Source: Cyclostephanos tholiformis (lineage: Eukaryota > Bacillariophyta > Thalassiosirophyceae > Thalassiosirales > Thalassiosiraceae). From it: a stretch of 14,431 bases of DNA. The first letter of the stretch is position 1; each line of letters begins with the position of its first letter. The position numbers were made by a program, and so were the translations under genes. The notes beneath the pieces are model-generated. The model was not told the DNA's origin. It searched no databases and saw only the letters and a list, made by a program, of their open reading frames with translations. Of this stretch, positions 1 to 8,770 are shown in pieces. The DNA lies in NCBI GenBank assembly GCA_036939975.1, contig JALLPB010000589.1:1-14431 (forward strand). Direction: 5' to 3'.

Positions 1-54
1 AAGCCCTAAAAAAAAGTGGACGCAGATCTGCGTCCATAGGGGTTAAGCTGTTAA
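1..54 (+). repeat. Palindromic dispersed repeat, copy 1
   Basis: The copy begins AAGCC, runs through an A-tract and AAAGTGG into a perfect 20-base palindrome at 17-36 (centre AGATCT), then CCATAGGGGTTAAGCTGTTAA. The same framework returns at 626-668 and 1319-1371 with a different but still self-complementary core. No coding potential is seen. It could be a MITE end, a dimeric protein site or the hairpin of a small RNA; the sequence does not decide. Confidence 0.7.
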
Positions 55-194
55 TGCATGATATTTACTAGAACCATGCTGTAGTGGATCTCAGGACAAA
101 GAATCCTACGGTGGAATTAGTATCAAAATAGAAAAAAAGCTAAAATGAGAAAATCGGTATTTTTAATGCTTTAAAAGCTTAACAGCTATCTCTG

Positions 195-436
195 TTTTGG
201 CGAAAGTAAAACTCGTACTTTTTAGTAGTTACATACAAGATTACTACATAGGAATAGGTAGTACAATAAGTTCTACCTAAAACGAATTTGACATGCCAAA
301 ATCTACCATGCATCACAACTCACAAGTTTTGGCAGGAGAAAAACTCGTATTTTTTGGTATGTAAGAATAGTACAAAAAGTTCTACCTAAGAAAAAACTCG
401 GCATGCCAAAATCTACTGTACAACACAACTTACAAA
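195..436 (+). repeat. Diverged tandem duplication, two units
   Basis: Unit 1 (195-326) and unit 2 (327-436) share in order TTTTGGC, AAAACTCGTA, AGTTCTACCTAA, CATGCCAAAATCTAC and CACAACT(C/T)ACAA. Unit 2 lacks roughly 20 bases of the middle of unit 1. A weaker echo of the unit start (AACAGCT, CTCTATTTGGG, GAAAACTC) occurs near 667-712. Both units lie in non-coding DNA next to the palindromic repeats and may belong to the same non-autonomous element. Confidence 0.65.
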
Positions 437-625
437 TGGAGAATTTTTAACTAGCATAAAAAAAGTGCCACAAAAAAGCTCCTCATACATCATCTATGTG
501 AAGTGCTTCACAAAAATAGGAAAATACCACGCAAAATCTGAGGCTCTTGTGCATTCAACACTCTATCTTAGTTTGTGAGTGGAGAAAAATGCACTAAAAA
601 ACTACAATACTATGTAGCTACTATA
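437..625. other. Non-coding stretch
   Basis: A-rich sequence with short A-runs. No gene, RNA motif or clear repeat is visible. It separates the tandem duplication from the second palindromic repeat. Confidence 0.4.
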
Positions 626-668
626 GAAAGTGGGTGCTCATGAGCATCCATAGCTGTTACGCTGTTAA
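626..668 (+). repeat. Palindromic dispersed repeat, copy 2
   Basis: GAAAG is followed by a 20-base self-complementary core at 631-650 (centre CATG, all positions pairing with one G-T wobble), then CCATAGCTGTTACGCTGTTAA. The core differs from copies 1 and 3 at several paired positions while staying palindromic. The strand is given by the AAAGTGG to CTGTTAA order. Confidence 0.65.
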
Positions 669-1318
669 CAGCTTTACCTCTATTTGGGTTTGGGCGGGAA
701 CAGAAAACTCCCCCCTCAGGAGCTTTTTTATGTAGGAATTGCTACTATTGAAATGTCGAGACAACCGACAACACAACCATCCCCACCATGGTGAGCTTCC
801 ACCCCCTTAAGCAGTGCAGATTTAATAATTACACACAATCCAGTGCAAATATGATGCGGATGAGGGGTTGGGGGATGAGGAGGTCAAAGCAATTCAATAA
901 AATCAATAAAATGGTAGAGTAATAAATTAAATTATAGCTATTCTATTATCTATGATGTAAAAAAATGTAACACAATTGACCGCAAATGCAATGACCATGC
1001 TTTGGTGGCTTCAAAAGAAGCCCCTAAATGCCGCCACCAGGTGAGTGCTTGTGCCATATTGCCCCGGCGGATGCCATGGTCATCATCATCAGCATGACAA
1101 AAACACACAAAACACAACTGCATTTTAGCTAGCATTCACTGTACTTTTTTGCTAGTTATTCACATGGATTTCATAACACAAAACAGACCCTCTACTCAGC
1201 TCATTGATGTGACAAGCTTTGTGGAAAAGTGGATTGAGATCATTTTAGCTGACGAGCTCAGGTAATGTGTTTAGATTTTTGAGCAGACAAAAATTGGCAA
1301 AGATATTAATTTTTTACA
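669..1318. other. Non-coding stretch
   Basis: About 650 bases with no recognisable gene. The 61-codon open frame at 950-1135 on the minus strand resembles no protein I know and is probably chance. A GATGATG-rich patch lies near 1070-1095. Nothing else is supportable. Confidence 0.4.
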
Positions 1319-1371
1319 AAGCCTGAAAAAAAGTGGTCGCATATGTGCAACCATAGGGGTAAAGCTGTGAA
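1319..1371 (+). repeat. Palindromic dispersed repeat, copy 3
   Basis: AAGCCTG, an A-tract and AAAGTGG lead to a 20-base near-palindrome at 1334-1353 (centre ATAT; one C-A mismatch and one T-G wobble), then CCATAGGGGTAAAGCTGTGAA. It shares both flanks with copy 1 (AAGCC plus A-tract on the left, CATAGGGGT on the right). The C-A mismatch is what one C to T (G to A) change would leave in a formerly perfect palindrome. Confidence 0.65.
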
Positions 1372-1432
1372 AAATTGGACTTGGTGCCACACCCAAATGA
1401 TATATAGAAAAAAGGGTTGCTAGGTAAGTTCG

Positions 1433-1490
1433 TGGTAAAGTGGAAGGGTGAGGAGGGTATGGCAGGCTATGGTGGTCGCAGGTTCAAGGC
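1433..1490 (+). promoter_or_regulatory. Possible RNA polymerase III box A / box B pair
   Basis: TGGTAAAGTGG at 1433-1443 fits the tRNA box A pattern and GGTTCAAGGC at 1481-1490 resembles box B, about 37 bases apart. The implied T-stem and acceptor stem do not pair, so this is not a working tRNA gene. A tRNA-derived SINE head is possible; chance is also possible because both motifs are short. Confidence 0.2.
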
Positions 1491-1531
1491 ACGGGGTTAA
1501 AAGCCCTGGGTGGGGAGGCATGAAATTTTTT

Positions 1532-1617
1532 GCCCCAATAGTTAGGGTTGCACTTGGCGCCCGGAGAGTTAGGGTAGCATGTGGATGCCCCGATAGTGTT
1601 AGGGTTACGTGCGGCTG
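1532..1617 (+). repeat. Three-unit minisatellite with TTAGGG core
   Basis: Three imperfect units of about 26-31 bases start at 1532, 1559 and 1587. Each has a GCCC(C/G) head, then GTTAGGGT, then a CAYGTGG-like tail. Each carries one TTAGGG, the telomere-type hexamer, but the units are much longer than a telomere repeat, so this is a minisatellite rather than a telomeric array. It lies just upstream of the transposase remnant at 1741. Confidence 0.55.
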
Positions 1618-1740
1618 GTGGATTGGGGTGTAGGTCTAAAAACCCTATTATTTTTACAGATGACGGCCAGAAATTGCATCGTGCTTATGTGAAAGGCCCG
1701 GTCATTGATTCCTCATCTGGAAACAAAGTCCGAACATGCA

Positions 1741-2794
1741 CTGAAGATGTCTATCTCCAGCTTTATGACAAAGCACTGCCTCATCCATTGCATGGCCACC
1801 CACAAGGAACAGCATCATCCGAGCGAGGTCAAGGGCAAGGTGCTCTAATTCCTGGAGTACATTTCCCATCCTCAACGAACCCAACCAAGATCCAAACTAT
1901 TTTATTAATATGGATCAGACCCCGGTGTTCCATGCAAAGGACTTTAGGACCACCATCAATCATGTCGGTGCACACATGGTAAATATATGTACCTCCACCT
2001 CTGATTCAAAGCATGTGATGGTAGCAGTTACTGTGACTGCTCCTGGCCAATGTGTCAAGCCCATGGTGGTGTTTAAAGGTGAGAAAAAATATTGTAGTAC
2101 ACATTCATCATCTGCCGACTCACTTGATTTTTCTTATTCACTTTTTCATTGGTCCGTCAAGGCAAATACAATGGGCATATCATTCATCATGAGCTGTTAA
2201 CCCTGACAAACAGGCTTGTCTTATGCCTGCCACTACAAGGCATGGTTCAATGAGCTGACTATGCTCAAGTGGATCAACAAGATCCTCGCACCCTACGTTG
2301 CAACCACTCCTGAAGGAATCTTGCTGATTCTCTTCCTCAACTTGTTCAAGGTGCACATGAAGGCATCAGTCATGAATGCAATTCAGGATCATGGCATCCA
2401 GGCTAAGTTCATTCCACCTAGATGCACCCATCTCCTCCAGCCAGTTGACGTCAGGTACAACAAGGCATTCAAGGCCAAGTTGAGGACCAAGTAAAACTCT
2501 TGGCACCTGGAGCAGGACTCTGATCTGCCAATCCTTGCCACCACTTGTCACAATGTTGCTAATTGGATCATCACCACCAAGAGGAACATCAGCACCGAGA
2601 CTCTCAAGAATTCATGGAATAAGATGGGGTACTCCTCTTTTGGAGTATTTGGTGATGATGGTGAGTTTGTGGGAGAGGAGGATGTGATCATTGGTGATGA
2701 CCTGAATGAGCCCGGCACAGACAATGCAAACAATGAGCCTGATGTGGATGAAGGTGAGGACAACTCCAATGAGTACAACAAAGCAATGATGTAA
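1741..2794 (+). pseudogene. pogo/CENP-B-like DDE transposase, decayed
   Basis: A cut-and-paste transposase remnant of the DDE_1 (pogo/Tigger) group. A first segment reads in one frame from about 1741, passing a TAA at 1846-1848 before a FLEYI stretch. A frame change near 1865 leads to NMDQTPV (first catalytic Asp, from 1907) and VFKG. A probable intron follows at 2079-2161, then KYNGHI and HHELLTL. One more frame change near 2210-2218 gives SYACHYKAWF, the block ending LFKVHM, and LLQPVDVRYNKAFK (third Asp). After an in-frame TAA at 2492-2494 the frame stays open to TAA at 2792, ending in an acidic tail rich in Asp and Glu. The second catalytic position reads Asn (2339-2341) where the family has Asp, so even a repaired frame would look inactive. 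The N-terminal DNA-binding half was not found. Family assignment is from motif recognition and is strong. Confidence 0.85.
2079..2161 (+). other. Probable spliceosomal intron (83 nt) in the transposase
   Basis: The donor context is AAAG|GTGAGA and the acceptor is GTCAAG|GC, with a T-rich stretch (TTTTTCTTATTCACTTTTTC) before it. Read through, the DNA gives non-homologous sequence and a stop at 2198-2200. Removing 83 nt joins VFKG directly to KYNGHI and HHEL, matching the FKG-K-x-NG-x-I-x-x-x-EL layout I expect after this block. An intron also argues that the locus is eukaryotic. Confidence 0.65.
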
Positions 2795-3057
2795 GGGGGT
2801 GTGAGCAGGTATACTACTATTTGTTAATGTTTATTTCGTATCATACAATTGGTGAGGTTGGAATTTCATGCATTACACAATTGATAATAGTATTAATTTA
2901 TTTGTTGATCATCATTTAATTATCATTTAGTGCCATATCATTATATAAAGATTAAATTACTATCGACTATGCACTGGCTTATCCTCAAGAATAATGGCAA
3001 TGGGCACCCAAGATTGTGGTGGTGCTTCTGTCATTTTGTTTTATTGAGTGGTCAAGG
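2795..3057. other. AT-rich intergenic stretch
   Basis: AT-rich DNA between two convergent remnants (transposase on plus, zinc-ribbon protein on minus). No open frame or repeat worth naming is seen. Confidence 0.4.
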
Positions 3058-3640
3058 TTAATACACCTCAATCACATAAGCATACATCCCATCGTAATTG
3101 TTGGCATGTCAAATGGTGAGATGCTTTGGTAAATAACCAACCTTGTATATCATTACCCCACTGCCAACAATGTATGCAATGAGGAAGTCTTCATCATTGC
3201 CCATGGTGGAAGATATCACTGTCTCTATTCAGAAATTGACCTTGCTCCCTGGAACAGCAAGCTGGGAGCCGCACACTTTGTGTGCATGGCATGTACTGCC
3301 ATTTTTGCTCATCTCCATCCCAATGATGTTGACCTTCATCCCCATCAAATGTTCAGCAAGGAGTGCCTGATCAACAATTGGACGTGGGATCACGGCAATA
3401 CTAGATTTGGAGGCAGCCTGGACAATATCGTGCTGCTTGGTGCAAATATCGTAAGTCATCCAAGTAGTGGTGGCAGGAGCACTCCTCAACAGAATCTCAT
3501 ACCAATGAGGATTCTCAGCATGGCAGTAGGAACAAGGGAGCTGCTCCCTTCCTTGATTGGTAGCAGCACAGTCCCCACACTCCCATGCAACACCTGGTGC
3601 AGCGGCAATGGCATTATGATGTTTTTTGGGGGTAGTTGTG
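3058..3640 (-). pseudogene. Zinc-ribbon protein of unknown function, broken by TGA
   Basis: One frame runs on the minus strand from about 3640 to TAA at 3058-3060, about 190 codons, interrupted only by TGA at 3229-3231 and 3109-3111. Near the N-terminus is WECGDC, then eleven residues, then CSYCHAENPHWY: a C-x2-C-x11-C-x2-C arrangement typical of a zinc ribbon. It continues through TTTWMTYDIC, a SSIAVIPRPIVDQALLAEHL block, a MGMKVNIIGMEM block and CHAHKVCGSQLAV. The C-terminal part contains KVGYLPKHLT and YDGMYAYVIEVY. The lack of frameshifts over about 580 bases says it was a real protein. The start is not defined; upstream sequence runs into a CA/TG microsatellite near 3636-3652. I have a vague sense of similar hypothetical proteins in diatoms but cannot name a family. 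Whether it is a host gene copy or a transposon passenger is open. Confidence 0.6.
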
Positions 3641-3913
3641 TGTGTGTTTGTTAGGCAAAAAAAAACACTAACAAAAATACTTGGTGTTGTTGTAAAGAGT
3701 CAGGAATGATATCTTTTGAACCACCTGAGCCCCAACAACATTCCACACATTGGTGGAATTCTCTTGAAGATAGGAAGAGAAATAGTGCACTCGGAAATGC
3801 TCTCTATGCATGTCCTGAGCATTTTGGTAGCTTGGGATGGGGGATGGGAGTATGGAAGTAGTATATCCTCTATAAAAGGGGATGTATGGAGTCTATGATA
3901 ATCAAAAAAGAAA
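3641..3913. other. Unassigned stretch
   Basis: It holds a short TG run (about 3636-3652) and a TATAAAAGG box-like string at 3871-3879 on the plus strand with no credible gene behind it. The 60-codon plus-strand frame at 3716-3898 matches nothing I recognise. Confidence 0.35.
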
Positions 3914-4398
3914 TTATGAGCTTACTTTATGGGGAAGAATGAGCTTAACTATCAAGTGAGGGAAATGTGCATCGCATAGGATTCTACGTGATTTAGTATG
4001 ACCGAGGTGTACATTCAAAGTGGCAAGTGCCAACTCAGAAAGATTGCTGACCTGTACCAGAGTCTTACATACAGGGCGTGCAATGGACCATATTGTAAAT
4101 TTGGTTTTGTGTGTAGCCTTCAGTACATATACCACATCTTTCTCAGGGATATCGCTTAATGCAGATATCCTTTTGTGCTAAAGCATTGACTTATTTTCAC
4201 GTAGGAATTGTTGTATATTATGTGGTCATCTCCACCACATATTTTAGGTAATGACTGTCTGTCCTCTACATACATCCACGATTGGCTATTTAGTGAATTG
4301 TGACATCTAGCGAGATAGTTTCCCACCAATATGCCATGGCCTATACACTTGCCCTCACAAATGAAGCTATCAGCCATGAATTCTAGCAAAAAAACCAT
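3914..4398 (-). pseudogene. Possible coding remnant, unrecognised
   Basis: Two minus-strand frames lie end to end. One (4398-4156) contains FICEGKCIGHGILVGNY and CGGDDHI. The other is open from about 4160 to 3914 and reads ALSDIPEKDVVYVLKATH, FTIWSIARPVCKTL, VSNLSELALATL and FPHLIVKLIL. One frame change near 4155-4165 would join them. The sequences look protein-like rather than random and share strand with the flanking pol and zinc-ribbon remnants, but I recognise no domain. It may be the upstream part of the zinc-ribbon gene, a downstream frame of the retroelement, or chance. Confidence 0.3.
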
Positions 4399-4547
4399 AG
4401 AAAGGAAAAAAATTCCCCATCAAGAATTAGTGTGTCAATGAGATGTAAGTATAATCTATTCTATCACTAAGCATAAGTTTTAGAGAGTAGGAGATTATAG
4501 AGGTTTGTTGTTAACTAGTTGTCTATCTTTATCTAAACATTTACTAC
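4399..4547. other. Sequence downstream of pol, no LTR recognised
   Basis: This lies just past the pol stop on the minus strand, where a polypurine tract and 3' LTR would be expected. Neither is obvious, and no second copy of this sequence occurs in the window to define an LTR pair. Confidence 0.35.
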
Positions 4548-6536
4548 CTACAGTGGGATTATTTCTGCTGTATAAGGTGTTACTCTCCGGATATTTTTTG
4601 TTCCAATTTTGTTCCACTTTGAACCCTGATTGTTCCATTTGTATGAGCCATCATTATAGTCCATGGTTCTTTACCAAATTTGGACTCAAATTTGTGGAGG
4701 ATACCATCTTTAGCAATGAGTACTTGATCACCAATCTTATAGTCAAAATTGATGTGCCATTTGTTCTCGTGCACATTATTACGATCAGTCAGTGATTGCC
4801 TATGTTCTCCAATTTTATACCAGTTGGCCACGAATGGAATGTTGAAGAGCATATCACATCCAAAAATGGCAGCGCTTGGTGAGGCTTTAAGTACTGTATG
4901 ATAGGTACTGTAAATGGCCCAAGCTGCATTGTCTAGAAAGACATTGACATCATTGGGGGAAACAGAATTGGCCATGGATAGTTCCGAGGTTCATAGCATC
5001 TGTCCTAAGACTTGATGCATGCATTCTAATATTGCATTTGCCTGTAGGTTCTTAACCATTGATCGCTTATGCTTTATACCATATGATTTGCATAGGTGTT
5101 CAAAATGAAATTTGAACTCGGATCCATTATTGTACATCAATTTCTGACATCGAGGATACTTACTCAACCAGGTTTTATTTACTAATTTTGCTATTCTGTC
5201 AGAAGATTTATCAAAGATCTCTTCTGATTGTAGTAGCTCCTTGCCATTGACATTCATAGTCCATAATCATTTGATTAAGGGTAGCTCCAAGATTTCAAAC
5301 CAGCTGAAAGTGGAGTCTATCATGGTTAAAGCAATAAAGTCTATCTGCGAGCCATCTTTGCCTTTAATAGTGTATGGACCAATTAGGTCGACACATAAGC
5401 ATTCCCAGAGGGTGCCTATGATGAGTTTAGCTGGGAGGTGCCCGTATTTATGTTTTTGTCTCTTATTTACTTGGCAAGTCTTGCAGGACTTTGTTATTGA
5501 CCGGATTGTGGTACACAGACCTTTCCAGTACATCACAGCATTCATCGTCTCTTCAAGACAAGTGTGTCCTGGGTGTTGCAAATAGTGGTGATACCACATA
5601 ACTGCTTGTCTCTGGAGTGGCTTAGGTATAATTAGCTGACCATCTTTGCACACACATAAAGTGTTCTCAATGAGTTTGATCTCCAGTCCTTGATCAATAA
5701 CTGCACTGTACTTAAAGAAGTTCTTATAAGTTGCATCGGCCCATGGGCTGCTGCAATCTCTGCTGTTGTGAGAGGGTATATTTCATAGTCATCACTGCAA
5801 TTGGCAAACACGGTGTCCATTTGGACCTCAGTGATGCTTGATGTGGCATGGCATTCATTGTAACGATGCCAGTGCTTTGAAAAAGTCTTCCATTTGATGG
5901 GATTAGTGCTCGGCTCGGCGGTAGGTACTCGCACTGTGGCGTGAGTGTACTCATTTGTCAAGTTTAGCAAGGGATTGTATTCCAATCAAGATATAGTATC
6001 AGCGACTATGTTGTGTATCCCCTTAATATAGATGATTTTGGGAGCATATTCTTCCAAGTTCCAAGAGTAACCTCCATTGGTATACTCTATCGGAAGTCAA
6101 GCCTAAGGTCTTGTGAGATTCTTATGGTCTGCGAAACCTTGATTGACTGCCCCCACAGCAATCCTTTGAACTCCTTTAGTTTTTCCACTATGGTCAAGAG
6201 TTCAATTTCTGTTACACTGTATTTAGATTGTTTCCTACTGAAGAATGCAATTGGCCGATTATCCTGAGTTATCACTGCTCCTAATTGTAAAGTGGATGCA
6301 TCAGTATAAATCTCAAATGGTTTAGAGAAATTGGGATAAGCCAAGACTACTTCTTTGGCAATAGTAGCCTTTATGTCATCAAATGCCTTTTGATAAATCA
6401 GATCCCACCGCCAAGGATTTTTCTTGGTTCTATTTTTCCTGGTGGTTTTTGTTTCTTCATACTCTCCCACTAGGTCTACAGCTTTCTTGCAATATTGCTT
6501 GTGCCACGTGATGTTACTGCCACATATCTGACAGTA
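4548..6536 (-). pseudogene. pol: Ty3/gypsy retrotransposon pol (RNase H + integrase), truncated
   Basis: Minus-strand remnant of an LTR-retrotransposon polyprotein. From 5' to 3': RNase H with PFEIYTDAST and IAFFSRKQ (6470-6140); a scrambled end near 6135-6050 with FADHKNL, GLTSDRVYQWRLLLE and IYIKGIHNIVADTIS in alternating frames; a linker; the HHCC zinc finger (WYHHYLQHPGHT ... CKTCQVNKRQ, about 5600-5470); the integrase core with first Asp in CVDLIGPYT; NNGSEF (5126-5134 area), where the second catalytic Asp reads Asn; and Glu in NAILECMHQ. The C-terminal part has TDRNNVHENK, GDQVLIAKDGIL and, after an A-run frameshift near 4590, NIRRVTPY before TAG at 4548-4550. TGA stops at 5986-5988, 5267-5269 and 4991-4993 fall in an otherwise continuous frame. 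Reverse transcriptase, protease and gag are missing, so the copy is 5' truncated near 6537. It closely resembles the pol I associate with diatom gypsy elements. Confidence 0.92.
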
Positions 6537-7130
6537 CTAACTACGTTTACACAGAAAAAATACCTCTATTATCTTCTGGTACCTACCTACAGTTTTTGCC
6601 AGGGCTTAAGGAATGCCAAATGTTCAGGCGGAAAATTGTAATCCATAAAATAGTTTTATTATGCGGGAAATCTTGAAACATACTGGCGTTACATAGGGAT
6701 CAAAAATCTAAAATAAAGAAAACCTCTCAACTTCCTTTTTAGGTTGATTTTTGTTAGTTGTGTGTGGTTTTTGTGTGGCATTGTGGTGCATGGACATAGC
6801 AAAAAGCATGTAGGCACAACATGTCAAATACTTGAGGAAAGTACGGCAAAGTGGGGATTGCTGGAAAGCTCTTAACAACCTCTTTCCTGTGACATTAAGG
6901 TACAGGCCCCGATCTGTAGGAGGCTTGGTGCATGTGTATGCTAACCAAAAACTCTTAAAACATCACATTTTAAGAGTTTTTTATGGTGACTGGCATTGTT
7001 TTATTTAATGAAACTCACGGGATGAACAGAGAATTGGAAACCAATCTTTATATCTGCAATCTTCTAGTTTAGCACCCCCCTATTAGTATTCATTCCTCTC
7101 TGTCCCTTCCTTCCGATTCTAACAATATGT
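6537..7130. other. Non-coding stretch beyond the pol truncation point
   Basis: Apart from the hairpin at 6947-6981, I see no gene, LTR or reverse transcriptase remnant here in any frame. Homology to pol stops at about 6537, where the frame meets a TAG. Confidence 0.4.
6947..6981. repeat. Perfect 14-bp inverted repeat (hairpin)
   Basis: AAAAACTCTTAAAA and its exact reverse complement are separated by CATCACA. It is AT-rich and lies in non-coding DNA. It resembles a bacterial terminator in shape, but the context is eukaryotic. It could be the sub-terminal hairpin of a non-autonomous element; no element ends were found around it. Confidence 0.6.
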
Positions 7131-7210
7131 CATATGCCTATGGAAATCCTATCATATGATGTGTTATGTGCATTGGCTAGGCCAACATCACGACCAAATA
7201 TCAAGCGAAA

Positions 7211-8158
7211 TTGCTCCAATCCTGTGACCAATTTCATTTCATTGCCCCACATCACTTCCATTGCCCAAATCCAAGTAAGAGACTCTTTCCTAACGTGTTT
7301 TTGTCGACTACTGCCGATCCGGCAAAGCTGAAAAAGCTAATAAAGATCATCCAACAAGCGCCTACTTTACAGCTCCCACATGCCATGAAAGCTGCAAATT
7401 ACACCAATGACGAGATCTCAGATATTGCCTTTTGTCACTTCCTCCAGCAGAATTTACCTGGGAGATTGATCAGAGGGTTAGGGGCGCATGTTGCTGTGGG
7501 TCTACCAGCACCATCTGATCAAGCCAAGCACCATAGGATTGTGTGCTCTGGCTGAGTTATGAGGAAAAAATGATTGGCAGATCTGTCAGCTGGTTCCACA
7601 AAGCCCAGAGGATGAGAGGGAAGCACGGGGATCAATTAAATGCATTCTGAATGCTATTGAGGCATGTGTTATGATGACAAAAAACATAGGAGAGGTGGGT
7701 GCAGTTGGGATGAGTGATGAGGCAGCAATGGGATATTATGTGGTGGAATGGTTGAGTGAGCCATATTCTTTGCAGGTGGACATGGACAGCATGGCTGGAG
7801 TGATTGGCACTGGAAAAAGGTGGTGGATGCAATTTACTACAACAGGGTGCCAATCACTCCATATTGGTACACAAAATCAGAGGAGAAGACAGTGGTCAAG
7901 GCTCGACATGTACTGAAGAGTGGATTGAAAGTGGAGGGAGTCAGTGCTACAAACCTGCTACCTCGGGGATGCAATAGGATGGAGGCCATGTGGCAGAAGG
8001 CTGTAAAGGTAAATAGTCTTGACCACGAGGATACTATGGAGGAGGCGGAAAAGTGCAATAGGCTAGAATACAATGACAGCAATGAGGAGGAAGTGAGCAA
8101 GGACAAGGCATCAGAGAGCAAGGTGGAGAGCGATGGCTACAAATCAGTAACTTTATAA
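7211..8158 (+). pseudogene. Unrecognised diatom-type protein with PSQ-like N-terminus, broken
   Basis: A protein of about 300 codons can be followed through three frames. Part 1 (from about 7290) has DPAKLKKLIKII, LQLPHAMKAANYTNDEISDI and FCHFLQQNLPG, which looks like a small helical psq/HTH-type DNA-binding region. A frame change near 7535-7545 leads to CALAEL, a TGA at 7560-7562, then NDWQICQLVPQSPEDERE, ILNAIEACVMMTKNIGEVG and YYVVEWLSEPYSLQ. A one-base change in the A-run at 7814-7818 leads to VVDAIYYNRVPITPYWYT, TVVKARHVLKSGL and a Glu/Asp/Lys-rich tail ending at TAA 8156-8158. No catalytic motif is visible. I have seen similar hypothetical proteins in diatoms but cannot give a function. 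The start codon is not defined. Confidence 0.6.
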
Positions 8159-8710
8159 ATTCATATCTGGACAACTAACAATGGGCAGCTGGCAAATGAA
8201 CTCCATTGTCATCCCTGAGTCATGGGGCACCTACTCCTATGATATCATCCCCATAGCCCAACCAAAACATTGATCACATTGGCCATTTCTGCCATGGGTG
8301 AATTGTTCTTTCATAGCTCTGTTTTTATGCATTCAACAATTGGGGTTGATGGTTGTTGTAGGAATTCCTATGCTAGAATGTCACCGTAACTCACCATGCA
8401 TCATTAGATTGAGGTACATATCAAAAAAATAAGTACATGAAAGTTTTTCTACTTAACCTTAAGGAGGGGCTAGTGTGTGACATTTTGGTCAGTGTACGTG
8501 TGCACTATACCAGGAGTGCAGTAATTACAAGGCTGAGTTGGAAGGAATGGATGCAATTGTACATTGAGATGCTAATTATCTAAGATTTTCTAATAGTTCT
8601 ACCATAATGAACCTATGCCCCGGCGTTTCTTAAGCCCCGGCAAAAAAGGTAGTGAAGCAAGGGAATCATGTACTACAGTTTCCACATCAATTGATATTTT
8701 CCTTGGCCCA
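8159..8710. other. Non-coding stretch
   Basis: No gene recognised. A short frame from ATG at 8180 (MGSWQMNSIVIPESWGTY, ending near 8273) is too short to judge. GCCCCGGC occurs twice near 8617-8642. Confidence 0.35.
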
Positions 8711-8770
8711 CAATATTTCCCTTTGGTTGAGGGATATCCCTTGGACCAAAGGAAATAATGCATTATTTCC
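8711..8770. repeat. Nested palindromes
   Basis: AATATTTCCCTTTGGT (8712-8727) pairs with ACCAAAGGAAATAAT (8745-8759) with small imperfections. Between them lies the perfect 12-base palindrome AGGGATATCCCT (8730-8741). The right arm is itself half of a perfect 20-base palindrome at 8751-8770 (GGAAATAATGCATTATTTCC). The three units overlap, so alternative hairpins compete. The function is unknown. Confidence 0.6.

Noticed and set aside
3280..3654. 124-codon plus-strand open frame
   Set aside because: It overlaps the zinc-ribbon frame on the minus strand, which has clear motif order; the plus product looks like a shadow.
4399..4547. 3' LTR of the gypsy element
   Set aside because: No TG...CA boundary with a second copy exists in the window, and the 5' end is truncated, so an LTR cannot be defined.
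5241..5585. Plus-strand open frame opposite the integrase
   Set aside because: It is a shadow of the minus-strand integrase frame and has no domain of its own; the same holds for the plus frames at 4505-4795 and 6013-6267.
6947..6981. Bacterial rho-independent terminator
   Set aside because: Stem is AT-rich, no gene precedes it, and the window is eukaryotic (intron, LTR retroelement, Penelope-like RT).
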